A DNA stretch of 64,000 nucleotides, taken from Plantago major. Lineage: Eukaryota; Streptophyta; Magnoliopsida; Lamiales; Plantaginaceae. The DNA lies in NCBI GenBank assembly GCA_026545765.1, contig JAIFAC010000117.1, forward strand, positions 62,001-126,000. Reading direction: 5' to 3'. A program made the position numbers and the translations under genes. Within the stretch, counting starts at the first letter, position 1; every line of letters begins with the position of its first letter. Below the pieces are notes generated by a model. That model had not been told where the DNA came from. It saw only the letters and a list, made by a program, of their open reading frames with translations, and did not search any database. Positions 54,400-63,702 of this stretch are shown here, one piece after another.

Positions 54400-55683
54400 C
54401 TGATTGGGCATCTCGCCACAATCAAGAATGTCTCATGGTGAGTCAATCGGTCACGTAAGAGCATCGTTATGGCACAAAAGAACGAGTCACTTGAATTTCA
54501 AAACTCGAACAAACTTTCCAAGAAAGAGTTAGTGGTCGCCTTCCCAAAACATCTTTCGTGAAGGATGGTATCTGCTCACCTACGATGGGAAACAATCTAA
54601 GATCTCTTTCAAGTCCAAAATCGACACTCTAAGAAAGACCACTCAACTATTACACATGGATCTTTTGAATCATCAGAATTAGTTATGCAGAAAGAAGTAT
54701 GGTCTGTTGTAGATGACTTCAAGATTCACTGGTCATCTTCAAGCATAAACTGATGCTAGGTGGAGATACCAAACTTGCTAAATAAGCTTCAAGTCATGAA
54801 AATGACAAGGTATCAGAATCGTAAGACTATGGTACTGAATTTGTCAACTAGTACATAAAGGAGTTTTGTACCGGAAGGTATACAACATCAACTTTCCTCA
54901 GAAGAACACCACAACAAAATGGTGTTGTAGAAAGGAAAAATAGAACTTAAAGAAGCAAAGGACAATGCTGGCTCACACCAAATAAGTGAAGTTTATCAAT
55001 GAAGCCAAACACAACATGCTACACTCAACATATGTTTGATAAACATACACCATGACAAGACCCCTTATGAGCTCATGGTTGGTAGACCCCCTAATATTAA
55101 ACATCTGAAAGTGTTTGGTTGTAGATGTTTTGTTCTTAACAATGGAAAAGAGTATCTAAGAACATTTCAACCAAAGGCAGATGAAGGAGTGTTTCTTGGT
55201 TATTCTATGAATAGCAAAGCATACAGAGTTTACAACAAAAGAACAAAAAAAATTGAAGAATCAGTTCATGTTGTATTCTATGAAGAAAGCAAGAAATCAC
55301 CCCTTGATGATGAACTCTCAGAAAGGTTCAAGGAACTAATGTTAAAGGATTCTGAAGAAGAACCTCGTAAAGGAGAAAACATCATTGTGGAAAGAGAGGA
55401 TGACTCTGACGAAGAAAAGCATGAAATGCCTAGTAACAACCAGATGACTCTCAGACATGATGAAGAATTTCCTATGAGAATTCCAGAAATGGAAAATGAA
55501 GATGTTCATCAGAGAGCTAATTCTGGAAATGACCTCTCTGACAGGCATGTCCCAGAAAGCCCTCACACTGAGCAAGTGTCAGACATTCAACGCCCTTCTG
55601 AGGTACAAAATGTCATAGACAAGAAGTATCAAGTCATAATCATAGTGATTCACAATCGATCACATAGATGTCAATCTTACTAG
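54400..55683 (+). pseudogene. Copia gag-pre-integrase, integrase and linker (copy B)
   Basis: ADWASRHNQECLM and LWHKRTSHLNFKTR mark the gag-pre-integrase part (54,395-54,510). Degraded integrase follows: YGTEFVN (second Asp lost with the frame), then PQQNGVVERKNRT with the catalytic Glu at about 54,908-54,950. From 55,036 a clean 215-codon frame begins: HHDKTPYELMVGRPPNIKHL, KVFGCRCFVLNNGKEYLRTF, ADEGVFLGYSMNSKAYRVYN and VHVVFYEESKKSPLDDELSE, then an acidic linker with DSDEEKHEMPSNN. These are the integrase end and the copia linker before RT. The good frame of the last part against the broken core is notable. Confidence 0.85.
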
Positions 55684-55839
55684 CCCCAAACCCATGATGA
55701 GATGGATCAAGGATCATCGCAAAGGATGATTGGACCAATCAATCAAGGTGTTAGGACTAGGAGAGCAATAGCCAAAATGCTTATTCTCTCTTTGGATGTT
55801 TCATCTCAAACATCAACCTAAAACTATGAAGAAGCATTA

Positions 55840-56705
55840 AGAGACCAAGACCGGATCTCAATGCAAGAAGAGTTGGATAAGTTTGAAAGAAACAAAGTCC
55901 GGAAACTCGCTCCATTTGTCAAGGAATATCCGTGATTGGAACCAAGTAGGTTTTCAAACAAGATGAATGAACTGTGAAATAACCAAACAAAGCAAGGTTG
56001 GTCGCCAAGGATTCATCAGATCAAGGTTTAGATTTTGATAAGTCATATGCACCAGCCATAAGGATTGATGCGATAAGACTCTTTCCGCCTTTGCAGCTCA
56101 TAAAGACTTTAAAGTTTATCAGATGGATGTCAAGAGTGCATTCTTGAATTGTGAACTTGCTGAGGAAGTCTATGTTGAACAACCACATGGTTTTGAAGTT
56201 TCCTCAGAAAGTAGAATGGTCTATAAACCATGTAAAGCTCTATATGGATCAAACAGCTCCAAGAGCATGGTATGACACTTTGGCCAAATACCTTATGGAA
56301 AGTGGTTTCAAGAAAGGTGAAGTTGATAAAACTTTATTTACCTTAAATCATGATGGGAAACCGCTTAGTTCAAGTATATGTTGATGACATTATATTTGGA
56401 TCTAAGGACAAGCAACTTTGTAATGACTTTGCAAATCTCATGAAAATAAGTTTGAGATGAGCATGATGGGAGAATTGAACTATTTCCTAGGATTGCAAGT
56501 CAAGAAACTCAAAGATGGAATATTCATTAGTCAGACAAAGTATGCAAAAGACATGCTCACAAAGTTAAATCTTAAGCCCTTTGAAAAGAATGCTAAGATA
56601 CCTATGAGCATAGGAACCAAAATGACCTATACCGAATTAGATAAGAGTGTTGAACACAAGTATAGGAAATTAATAGGTTCACTACTTTACCTTATCGCAA
56701 GGCAC
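55840..56705 (+). pseudogene. Copia reverse transcriptase (copy B), catalytic YVDD kept
   Basis: MQEELDKFERNKV (about 55,862), ARLVAKDSS-type and DKSYAPAIR (about 55,990-56,065), [13 protein letters not shown] and [12 protein letters not shown] (56,110-56,200), [16 protein letters not shown], LMESGFKKGEVDKTLF, then VQVYVDDIIFGSKDKQ at 56,370-56,412 with intact catalytic aspartates, and MGELNYFLGLQVKKLKDGIF, YAKDMLTKLNLKPFEKNAKI and KYRKLIGSLLYL to 56,700. This covers fingers, palm and thumb of copia RT. Frames change at least four times, so it is not functional, but the palm motif is intact, unlike copy A. Confidence 0.9.
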
Positions 56706-56761
56706 TGATATTCAATATGCAATGAGTGTGCTAGATTTCAAACAAATCCAATGCAAACACA

Positions 56762-57266
56762 CTACAACATTGCTATGAAAGTATTAAGGTATGTGAAAGG
56801 TACAAGAAATGTAGGTTTGTGGTATCCTAAAGAAGGTGGATTGAGTTCTTGGTTACTCAGATGTCGACTATGCCGGATCAATGCTTGATAGGAAAAGTAC
56901 CTCGTGAACTTGGGCCGAACTAGACTTATCTCGTGGTTTAGCAAGAAACAAACTCAATTGCAACTTCTACCACAGAGGTGAATATATTGTCATTGTTGTG
57001 CAACACAAATTTTGTGGATTCAACAACAACTCGTACATTATGGACTCAATGACGAGAAAACCTATTTTCAGGACAACACAAGTGCTATTGCAATCACACA
57101 GAATCCCAAGTTCCATGCCAGAACAAAGCACATTGATGTTAGACACCACTTCATCAGAGACCATGTTGAAAAAGGCAATATAGAGATACTCAAGGTTGCA
57201 GTAAGACCAACTTGCGTATATCTTCACCAAGCCGCTACAAGAAAGCCTCTTGACCTTAAGACATAA
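56762..57266 (+). pseudogene. Copia RNase H and pol C-terminus (copy B)
   Basis: MKVLRYVKGTRNVGLWYPKE at about 56,774, DYAGSMLDRKST, WFSKKQTQLQ-type codons, then in one frame from 57,012 WIQQQLVHYGLNDEKTYFQD, NTSAIAITQNPKFHARTKH and IDVRHHFIRDHVEKGNIEIL. The end (LADIFTKPLQE) is frame-shifted: LRISSPSRYKKAS in one frame. The set of motifs equals copy A 27,953-28,524. The TEAEY motif is damaged (ACCACAGAGGTGAATA). Pol ends here, and the next 0.9 kb is noncoding. Confidence 0.85.
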
Positions 57267-57275
57267 TCTGGGTTG

Positions 57276-58199
57276 ATGGAGTTGCTAAGGACCTAAAAAT
57301 GTCCTAATCTCTAAAGTCCGAAGCAAGGTAGAAAAGAAGTAGCCTCCGAGAACATGCTCGTAAAGCCAAGTTGTTAAGAAGTGATGCAAAGGTTTCTGAG
57401 TAGCAACACTCAGAAAGGCAAAACATTTCTGTAACGGGTATCCAGAAATGCAAAGGTTGGTACACACTCAATGAGTAAATAAGACTAGAACTTACTTACT
57501 AAAAGTGGGTCAAATACATTCAAACAACTGAAGTTTCTGATTCTTGAATTCAGGAAACTATTTAGATACATAAAGCCCGAAAAACATAAGTTCTGGAATT
57601 CAAACATGTCCAATGTCTTGTATTTTTACCATTTTCATGATAAATAATATATAGATAAGGACTTGACACTCAGAATGATAAGTTCAAACGATTAAGTGTT
57701 CCTACTCTTTACTAAGTGACATAATGAATGTAGCATATTAAAAATCCATCAAGTTGGCACATTACCATTTGTTGATTGATATCATTACAAGATATTCAAT
57801 ATAAGCCCTTTATGATAAACGCTTGATCTCAACGGTTGAGATCAAAACAAAGCAAGTAATGTCTGAGAAATGCGCATATGGCCCACTACGCATTTAATGA
57901 AGTACAAAGGACGTACCACGCCTATGCAGATGCAAAGACACGCATTCATATTCAGCTATATGTATGTTGTATCTATGAACATTTTGTCTGCTATATATAT
58001 AGGATTTGGGCAAAAGACAAACACTTTTACCAATTTCGAAATTTCTTACTTGCATCAAAATAGCAAAATCTCTCAAGATTTCTGCAAAACCCTTCAAGAA
58101 CTCAACTTCTTGTGCTTAGTCTTCTGAAAAGATAGACTAATCTCGATTATTCTTGCAAAACCCATCTGTAAACACTAACTCAAAGACTCTATATAAGAT
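57276..58199 (+). other. Post-pol spacer with TATA-like sequences (copy B)
   Basis: No protein recognised. TATATATATA at 57,993-58,002 and TATATAAG at about 58,190 lie 200 and 10 bases before the env-like ATG at 58,200. The stretch from 57,830 is partly conserved in copy A up to 29,076. It may hold an internal promoter or a splice acceptor for the env-like mRNA; neither is proven. Confidence 0.45.
57993..58002 (+). promoter_or_regulatory. Possible internal TATA box before the env-like region
   Basis: TATATATATA followed by GGATTTGGGCAAAAG, about 200 bases before the ATG at 58,200. AT-rich sequence makes chance occurrence possible. Confidence 0.35.
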
Positions 58200-59760
58200 A
58201 TGGCACCAAAGAAGATGACCATCAAGAACCCAAAGGCCGCATCATCTCGCTTCACGAAGCAAGGAGGAAAAGAACTCAAGGTGTTGAATAAACGCCTACT
58301 AGGAGAGTTTACCCTTTGACTGGAATCCAAGTCACAAGATGAATTGGGAGCTTTTCTTGTGAAGAAATATGTTTCTACAATATTTCTTCAAAAGCAGATA
58401 GAAACTAATATTGGGAATGTTGAAAAGTTCCCATATCTACAAGTTTCAGGTGCACCCAAAGGACTATCCACATCGGATGTGTTGGAGTTCTACAACAACT
58501 CCAAAATCTTCACAAAAGTTGTGAATGATGAAGAGAAGTACATACAGATCAAGTTCAAGGACAAGAAATTGTCCTAGACTACAAGACTTTCGCAACTTAT
58601 TCCGATTGAAAATCAAGGAACAATCGATGACATCAACATCGTGGATGCCCATGATTCAAAGTGTTAAGGAGCTATTTGAGGCAATCCAGATTGAAAATGC
58701 AAAGTGGTTGCCAAGAACTTTGTTCGAAGCCATCGAATCACCATCTCCGTAAACACTGAGTACTTTCGCTCATTCGTCCGCTGCTTTGATGGCAACAAAG
58801 GTGGAGTAGACCGATAAGCATGGAGAGATGGATGATGATGCATCTTCCAATAAGAAGCATGAAGGTGAAACCCACTTCAATTGGGGAAGTACGCTCAACA
58901 AATTTCTTGGGCACATTGAGGAATTTGAGCCTAAAATCATCAATGGCCTTGCCGAGACAAAGGCCAATATGCATTTGGTCTCGAATTTGCTACATTCGAA
59001 ACAATGGGAATAACTCTCGAAGAGACAAGAAATCCCAGTCACCAACTCTTTCAGACATGCCTTTGAAGAAAAGGAGAGAATTGTCACGAGAAAGCTCGAA
59101 GAGGCGTAAGAGCTTGAAGTCGCCCAAAGAAGGTGAAGAGGTCTAAGCAAGCTCCCGCTCAACCTCCAGCTGCCAAGAGAAAGAGGACTCAAAGCAAGAG
59201 AGCCTCTAAGTCCCAAAGTGTACAAAAGCACAACCTTCTCGAGACAAGATCTCGTAAGATGTTGTTCGCCGAAAGGCAACACCGAAAGCCCCAAGAATTC
59301 TCGAGACAAAGCCCGTAAATCTCCAGAGATGATAGAAATATCATAGATGGGTCACTTCCAACTGGACAAGGACTCGATGATGATGTACTTACACAAGTAT
59401 TCAAAAAGTCCAGATTGAGACCCATGGAGGAGCATCAAGCTCAGCCCCGTAAAGAAAGGAGCCCTCCGTCCAAAGCAGGAAGAAGAAGGCTGGATGACGA
59501 AGATAGAGTGATGGAAGATGTTGACATTGCTTCCACATTCACAATGCCAAGACTTAATGTGGTCAAGAAAACCTCGTTTCAACAGTTCCTCAACCTTCCG
59601 AGAGAGCTCAACTCTCGAAAGGGATCAAACCGAGATGGAAACTCGTAAAGATATTGTAGAGGAGACCAACAATGAGCAAAGAGAGGTCAGGAAACTCCAC
59701 TAGTCCAAGAGACCCAAACTCACCGACTTATTCAGTAACAAAAGTAGTTCAGATTCAACT
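58200..59760 (+). pseudogene. SIRE-like post-pol (env-like) gene, N-terminal part (copy B)
   Basis: ATG at 58,200 starts MAPKKMTIKNPKAASSRFTK. After a stop at 58,317 the frame changes to ELGAFLVKKYVSTIFLQKQI, FPYLQVSGAPKGLSTSDVLE and FYNNSKIFTKVV, ending at 58,577; further pieces are NQGTIDDINIVDAHDS, HFNWGSTLNKFLGHIEEFE and LAETKANMHLVSN (58,860-58,990). A very basic part with PPAAKRKRTQSKRASK (about 59,155-59,205) resembles a nuclear localisation signal. The block VLEFYNNSKI parallels VLEFYANYDDSKI in the Athila ORF at 3,103. There is no signal peptide or membrane helix. I infer a nuclear or capsid-linked accessory protein more than a true envelope; the function is unknown. Confidence 0.55.
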
Positions 59761-59810
59761 TGTCAACATTAAAATGTTAACTTGTTACTCATAAGCTTCA
59801 TTTGTTACAG

Positions 59811-60838
59811 GCCAACTTGGGGACACAATTTCAGGGGGAAGAAAACTTGTCCACTCCCTTGAATCAAGAAGAGGTTACTCCAACCTCAGAACATCAAGAA
59901 GAGCCTGTTCCACAGGTAGTAAAGTTATCTCTGAACAAGAAATAACTAACTTAAAATTTCTCTAATCTTATGTTCTGATATTCTTAAAATGTCTCTTATT
60001 AGGCTACAACTGAGAAAGTAGTGGAGGTGGAACTAACACCCCAACACCAAGAGTTTCCAGAGGCTGAAAAGAACTCTGAGGAAGTAGTTACTGAGCCTTC
60101 TATTGAGAAGGTAAGTATCAGTAAACTTTCCTTAAGAAAATTTTGGTAAAATTCACTACTTAATCAATATGTTTGTTCTATCTTACAGGCTCAATCAGAA
60201 GAACACTTGGACGAAGAGAATGTAATCTTATCTCCTCCAAGAGAAACTAAAACTGCTGAACAAGCAGTATCTGAAGAAAAGGTTCCAGAATCCCCAAGGT
60301 TTCTGAGAAAGATGCCACTGAGCTTCCTCACTTGGAAGTAAGTGAAGTCTCATAAAGCATTTTTCCACCTATCTTTTCTGATAACAAGTTTGTAAACATA
60401 TTTGATTCTATTTCTCAGGTTCAATCAGAAAGAAAGGATGCTGAGGATCAGACTTCTCCTCACATCAAGGTATCTGAGGCCTCTGTGCCCAAACAAGCAG
60501 AAGTCCAAGCAAATGAGCCTAGTGTTTCTACATGTATGCTCGTAAAGCTTACTTTGCATTACGATACTAACACAAGTAGTTTGAACAAAACTAACTTGAT
60601 CACTTTCTTTCAGCCTCAAAGTCTAGTGCCACTCAACTTACTCCAAGCCTTTAAGAAGCACACTCTCGAGAAACATCTAAAGTGCTTCAGACAATGGCAG
60701 AAACTCAGAAAGGCTGATCTTTCTGAAATTGCAAGAGTAATTGACATCCCAGAGAAAAGGGCCATAGCAATCAATCTGGAAGACCATATCCATGCTATGT
60801 TTCCCACGGAATCATATTCTTTGCCACTCGATGGATGA
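59811..60838 (+). pseudogene. SIRE-like post-pol gene: short acidic exons split by four introns (copy B)
   Basis: Exon 59,811-59,915 follows TTTGTTACAG and ends CCACAG/GTAGTA (35 codons). Exon 60,003-60,110 follows CTCTTATTAG and ends GAGAAG/GTAAGT (36 codons). Exon 60,189-60,337 follows TATCTTACAG and ends GGAA/GTAAGT (50 codons before a one-base loss). Exon 60,419-60,533 follows ATTTCTCAG and ends ACAT/GTATGC. The last one starts at 60,614 after CTTTCAG and holds KADLSEIARVIDIPEKRAIA. Introns are 87, 78, 81 and 80 bases. Exons begin with the similar A/G-Q-S-E-E, A-Q-S-E-E or V-Q-S-E-R and are Glu/Pro/Val-rich, so they look like duplicated units. Two acceptors and one donor recur in copy C. 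Confidence 0.6.
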
Positions 60839-61463
60839 TAACTTAAATGAAGTAGCAGAGACTCCTAGCGACTTTCAAGCCGATGCTCAAACCCAAGAGC
60901 AGATGGTGACCCATCCCGCTTGCCCAAAGAAGCTCACAACCTACCCTTCTAAGCAAGAAGAAGTAAATGGGAGGATGATCACACTTCCTAATGTGATCAA
61001 CCTGGTTTCTGAAGATGAGGAGGAAACTGATGAGAATGACTACCAAAAACCTCCTTCTGAGCATCCAAGTCAAGAAGACAAGAAAAAGGATGATGATGAT
61101 GATGATCACAATGATGATCCCCAACCTAGAAACGGCAGGATTCAGAAAGTTAGCAAAGGAAGTGCAGAAAAGGCTACTCCTTCCAATGCTCAGAAAGCCC
61201 CATCATCATCACCACCAAAGTCTCATCAAAATACCCAACAGGCTGAACAAGACATAATTGAAGAAATCACAGCCACTGAGTTCAGGATTGAACAACTCAG
61301 ATTTAAGTTGGAAGAGGAGAAGAGAATCAACTTAGAGTGTCAAGCTCTTATTGAAGAAAAGGAAGCCAAACTCGAAAAGCTCAGAGAAGCTAATGCCAAG
61401 GAATTGGCACTCCTAGATGAGCAAAGGTTGTTGAAAAATGCCATCGTTGTCATCACGAGATAG
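60792..61463 (+). pseudogene. SIRE-like post-pol gene: acidic stretch and coiled coil (copy B)
   Basis: The longest open frame in the window, 223 codons. After its first residues it runs DDNLNEVAETPSDFQADAQT, NVINLVSEDEEETDEND, DKKKDDDDDDHNDDPQ, a Ser/Pro/Gln-rich link SSSPPKSHQNTQQ, and then a typical coiled coil, EDIIEEITATEFRIEQLRFK-like and LEEEKRINLECQALIEEKEA followed by KLEKLREANAKELALLDEQ. It ends at 61,463 where the reading shifts. The heptad pattern (I/L at a and d) is clear over about 75 residues. It could mediate oligomerisation. The same coil is seen, out of frame, in copy C at 47,830-47,640. The ATG at 60,792 is internal to the preceding exon, so it is not a proven start. Confidence 0.6.
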
Positions 61464-61695
61464 ATGCCATGGATGACAATGATGATGAAGAGCATTATGC
61501 TAAGGTCATCGAAAGACCTTCTACTTCGTATACAAGATACTCAAAGGCAAACAAAAGATTGCCTCGCAAACAATCCAAGAAAAGGATTATGAGAGTGATG
61601 TCAAATAAACCCAAACTTGATCTCCCAAGGTAAGATGAGAGGCTAATCACTAAGGAAAAGCTAGCCCTTCCGCTCCTCAAATTTTCTCTACCTGT

Positions 61696-62055
61696 GTGCT
61701 TCAAGAAGTGATGAGCACAGTCAAGAACAAATTGCTTGGAACTAAGAGACAGACTTGTTGCTCAAGACAACCAAGACCTACAAATCCAGAAGAGATGAAA
61801 GATTCGTCACGATTAAATAGAGCAACCAGAATAGCTCTCTCTCAGAAAGACTTAGCTATGATCAGGGAAGAAGACTGCAACAATGCCAATCAAGCACTAG
61901 CAGATGCTACCTTTGCTAGTCAACAAGCTGAGGCTATTCTAAAGCCTCTTGAAGAGCTCAACAGAAAAGAGCAAGTGTTGGTTAGGAAAAACAAGGACAT
62001 GAAAGAAGAAATCCAAGAATTGGTCAGGGTGCATAACAACCTCCAAGAACTTTGA
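61696..62055 (+). pseudogene. SIRE-like post-pol gene: second coiled coil (copy B)
   Basis: Open frame of 119 codons: LQEVMSTVKNKLLGTKRQTC, a basic stretch, NRATRIALSQKDLAMIREED, CNNANQALADATFASQQAEA and ILKPLEELNRKEQVLVRKNK, then DMKEEIQELVRVHNNLQEL with a stop at 62,053-62,055. Leu/Ile/Val spacing fits a coiled coil of about 70 residues. It lies between the first coiled coil and the basic/acid low-complexity block, and likely forms one protein with them when the intron(s) and frameshifts are accounted for. I know no domain match. Confidence 0.5.
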
Positions 62056-62077
62056 ATCACTCTCCGCTTATGCTATC

Positions 62078-62541
62078 ATGAGTCAGTCATTCATGACTAA
62101 GGGGGAAGGAGAGATGCCTCAGAAAGGCAGAGGAAGAAAAAGAAAACAGTCAAATCTCCCCTCCTCAAGTCAACTAGTCATTAAGGACACCACTGGAGAC
62201 ACCCCTGCTGAAGAAGTTGTTCCAGATCAACCAGCCAAAGTCGAGAAGTATGGTCACTAGGGTACCAAGTCCCTTAGATCTCGATGGGAACAACTGCATG
62301 ACTTCAAGAAGAAAATCAAGAAGAAGGTGAGGTAAGAGGTCAAGAGAGCCGCAAGCCTCACAACCGAACATCAATGATGATGATGAGGATGAATCTGACA
62401 TGATGAGCATCCAATTCACAAAAGAAGAAGGCAAGCAAGCCCTTACAACCTCCTCTGGCAAGAAGGCCATTAGCGTGTAACCCTTCGAAATACCAAGTCA
62501 ATTCAAGGGACTTCCACCAAAGACACGCAAGGCAGAAGAAA
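62078..62541 (+). pseudogene. SIRE-like post-pol gene: basic/acidic low-complexity part (copy B)
   Basis: MSQSFMTKGEGEMPQKGRGR, KRKQSNLPSSSQ, DTTGDTPAEEVVPDQPAKVE, then a stop, then in other frames a lysine-rich part KKKIKKKVR, an acidic patch around 62,370-62,400 (GATGATGATGAGGATG) and NTKSI (62,490). This equals, in order, the basic, acidic and NTKSI parts of copy D at 60-420. GRGRKRK may act as a nuclear signal. The frame is broken three times. Confidence 0.5.
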
Positions 62542-62658
62542 GAGTCACAGATCTCCTATGTAAGGCCACCTAACAGAAAGGCTAGAAAGGATATTCAGTT
62601 TGGCAGAGCAAACAAAGAAACTCATCAAGAAAAGCCAACTGATGCCCACATTGAGTAT

Positions 62659-63123
62659 GTGAAGACCAGTAATGAAGAGTCTTCATATAGGTGTATTCTG
62701 AACAAGAAAGGGTATTGGATTCTGGAACTGCAACATCTACTTGTCAATAATAAGTTTCCAACTCCCATCTTCAACCAGATCCTAAAATGGAGTGAAGGCA
62801 AGCCAAATTTTCTAAAACATGAGCACCTTCATGCCTGGCTAAACTTTGAAGTTGAAAAGAGAAATGATGCCAGAAAGATGGACCTTTCCTTTCCTTGTCC
62901 TTACCCCAAGCCAGAAGATGTGCATAAGACAAGAAAATTGGATGGTAGCTACAGCAAGCAGAACAAGCTAGGTGTTCATCCCTATGAGTCATTCTACATG
63001 ACAAAGGATGAATATCTGGATGATATTCACTATCTGGAAGAAATATACAAGTATTTAAACCTATCTGAGCTGCAAGTAGACCATGCCTGGGTCTGGGGAA
63101 AATACTACTGGGTCAAACACTGA
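62659..63123 (+). pseudogene. SIRE-like post-pol gene: conserved C-terminal domain (copy B)
   Basis: A clean frame of 154 codons, open also upstream to about 62,545 (ANKETHQEKPTDAHIEYVK). It contains RCILNKKGYWILELQHLLVN, FPTPIFNQILKWSEGKP, HAWLNFEVEKRNDARKMDLS, CPYPKPEDVHKTRKLDGSYS, LGVHPYESFYMTKDEYLDD, EEIYKYLNLSELQVDHAWVW and ends GKYYWVKH with TGA at 63,121. Copies C (46,002-46,419) and D (468-992) have the same domain; B and D differ at about half the positions but keep W, F, Y, CPY-KP-DVH and HAW-WGKY. Such conservation over divergence suggests that the domain was under selection while the family was active. Family name unknown to me. Confidence 0.7.
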
Positions 63124-63680
63124 AGAAAAACTACAATTTTGGCAAGAGTTACCATGAAATTTGTATCTTATCCAGAAAGACAGAACTTTCTGTCAGAAGG
63201 ATACTTTATGACTATGTCCAAGAATGCAGAAAAGTGGATGATTATGTCAACTAAACCAGAAAGGGTGCTGAAGAACATGAGGTTTCTGAACCTAAGTTAT
63301 TTTTGAAGACTTGAAGACTAGTATCTTAGAATGTTTACTTGGAGCTTGGACTCTCCTGTTGTTCTAATTTACTTAGTATGTTTTGTTACTTTTTGTAATC
63401 TTGCTGATTGTTTCAATTTCTATCTCGTAAAAGTTGCATCTTACTCAGAACTGCATCTATCTGAAGATCATACTCTCAGATACATTTTAATAGATGACAA
63501 CTTATCAGCAAAGATCACTTCTTGTGATTTGGTTGATGTTTACTTTCTGCACTTAATTCAACTAAAATTGAATATCATTTGAAATGATTAAGTGGCGGAT
63601 TGTTTTCTCTTCCAGGATTACAAATTTGGAATAGGACTTTGAAAGATAGTCATGGATGACTGATCAAAAAGGGGGAAATT
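63124..63680 (+). other. SIRE-like copy B 3' UTR and polypurine tract
   Basis: Noncoding. Ends in AAAAAGGGGGAAATT (63,666-63,680), identical to the tract of copy C, immediately before the LTR start TGTTAGGAATATCTG (63,681). Confidence 0.85.
63179..63466 (+). repeat. Inverted repeat, left arm (SIRE 3' UTR)
   Basis: Pairs with 63,703-64,000: for example GGATACTTTATGACTATGTC against the complement of GACAAAGTCATAAAGAATCC. The loop is about 240 bases. Confidence 0.85.
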
Positions 63681-63702
63681 TGTTAGGAATATCTGTTAGT
63701 AT

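Larger units (their letters stand above)
52400..63702 (+). mobile_element. SIRE-like Ty1/copia element, copy B (most complete)
   Basis: gag C-terminal half, protease, integrase, RT, RNase H (ending about 57,275), post-pol spacer with TATA-like sequence, env-like region 58,200-63,123, 3' UTR, polypurine tract and the first 22 bases of the 3' LTR. The 5' LTR is not present: copy C gag (minus) joins at about 52,350. At 63,703 an inverted 3' UTR begins. Confidence 0.85.

Noticed and set aside
58770..59309. A 179-codon minus-strand frame with hydrophobic stretches, which could look like a membrane protein
   Set aside because: It lies opposite the Lys/Glu-rich env-like coding sequence and such strands naturally read as Leu/Ser-rich; copy C gives no support for a conserved antisense gene.
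60843..61124. Minus-strand frame with an Ile/Val run that resembles a transmembrane helix
   Set aside because: Complement of the poly-Asp (GAT) run in the plus-strand ORF.
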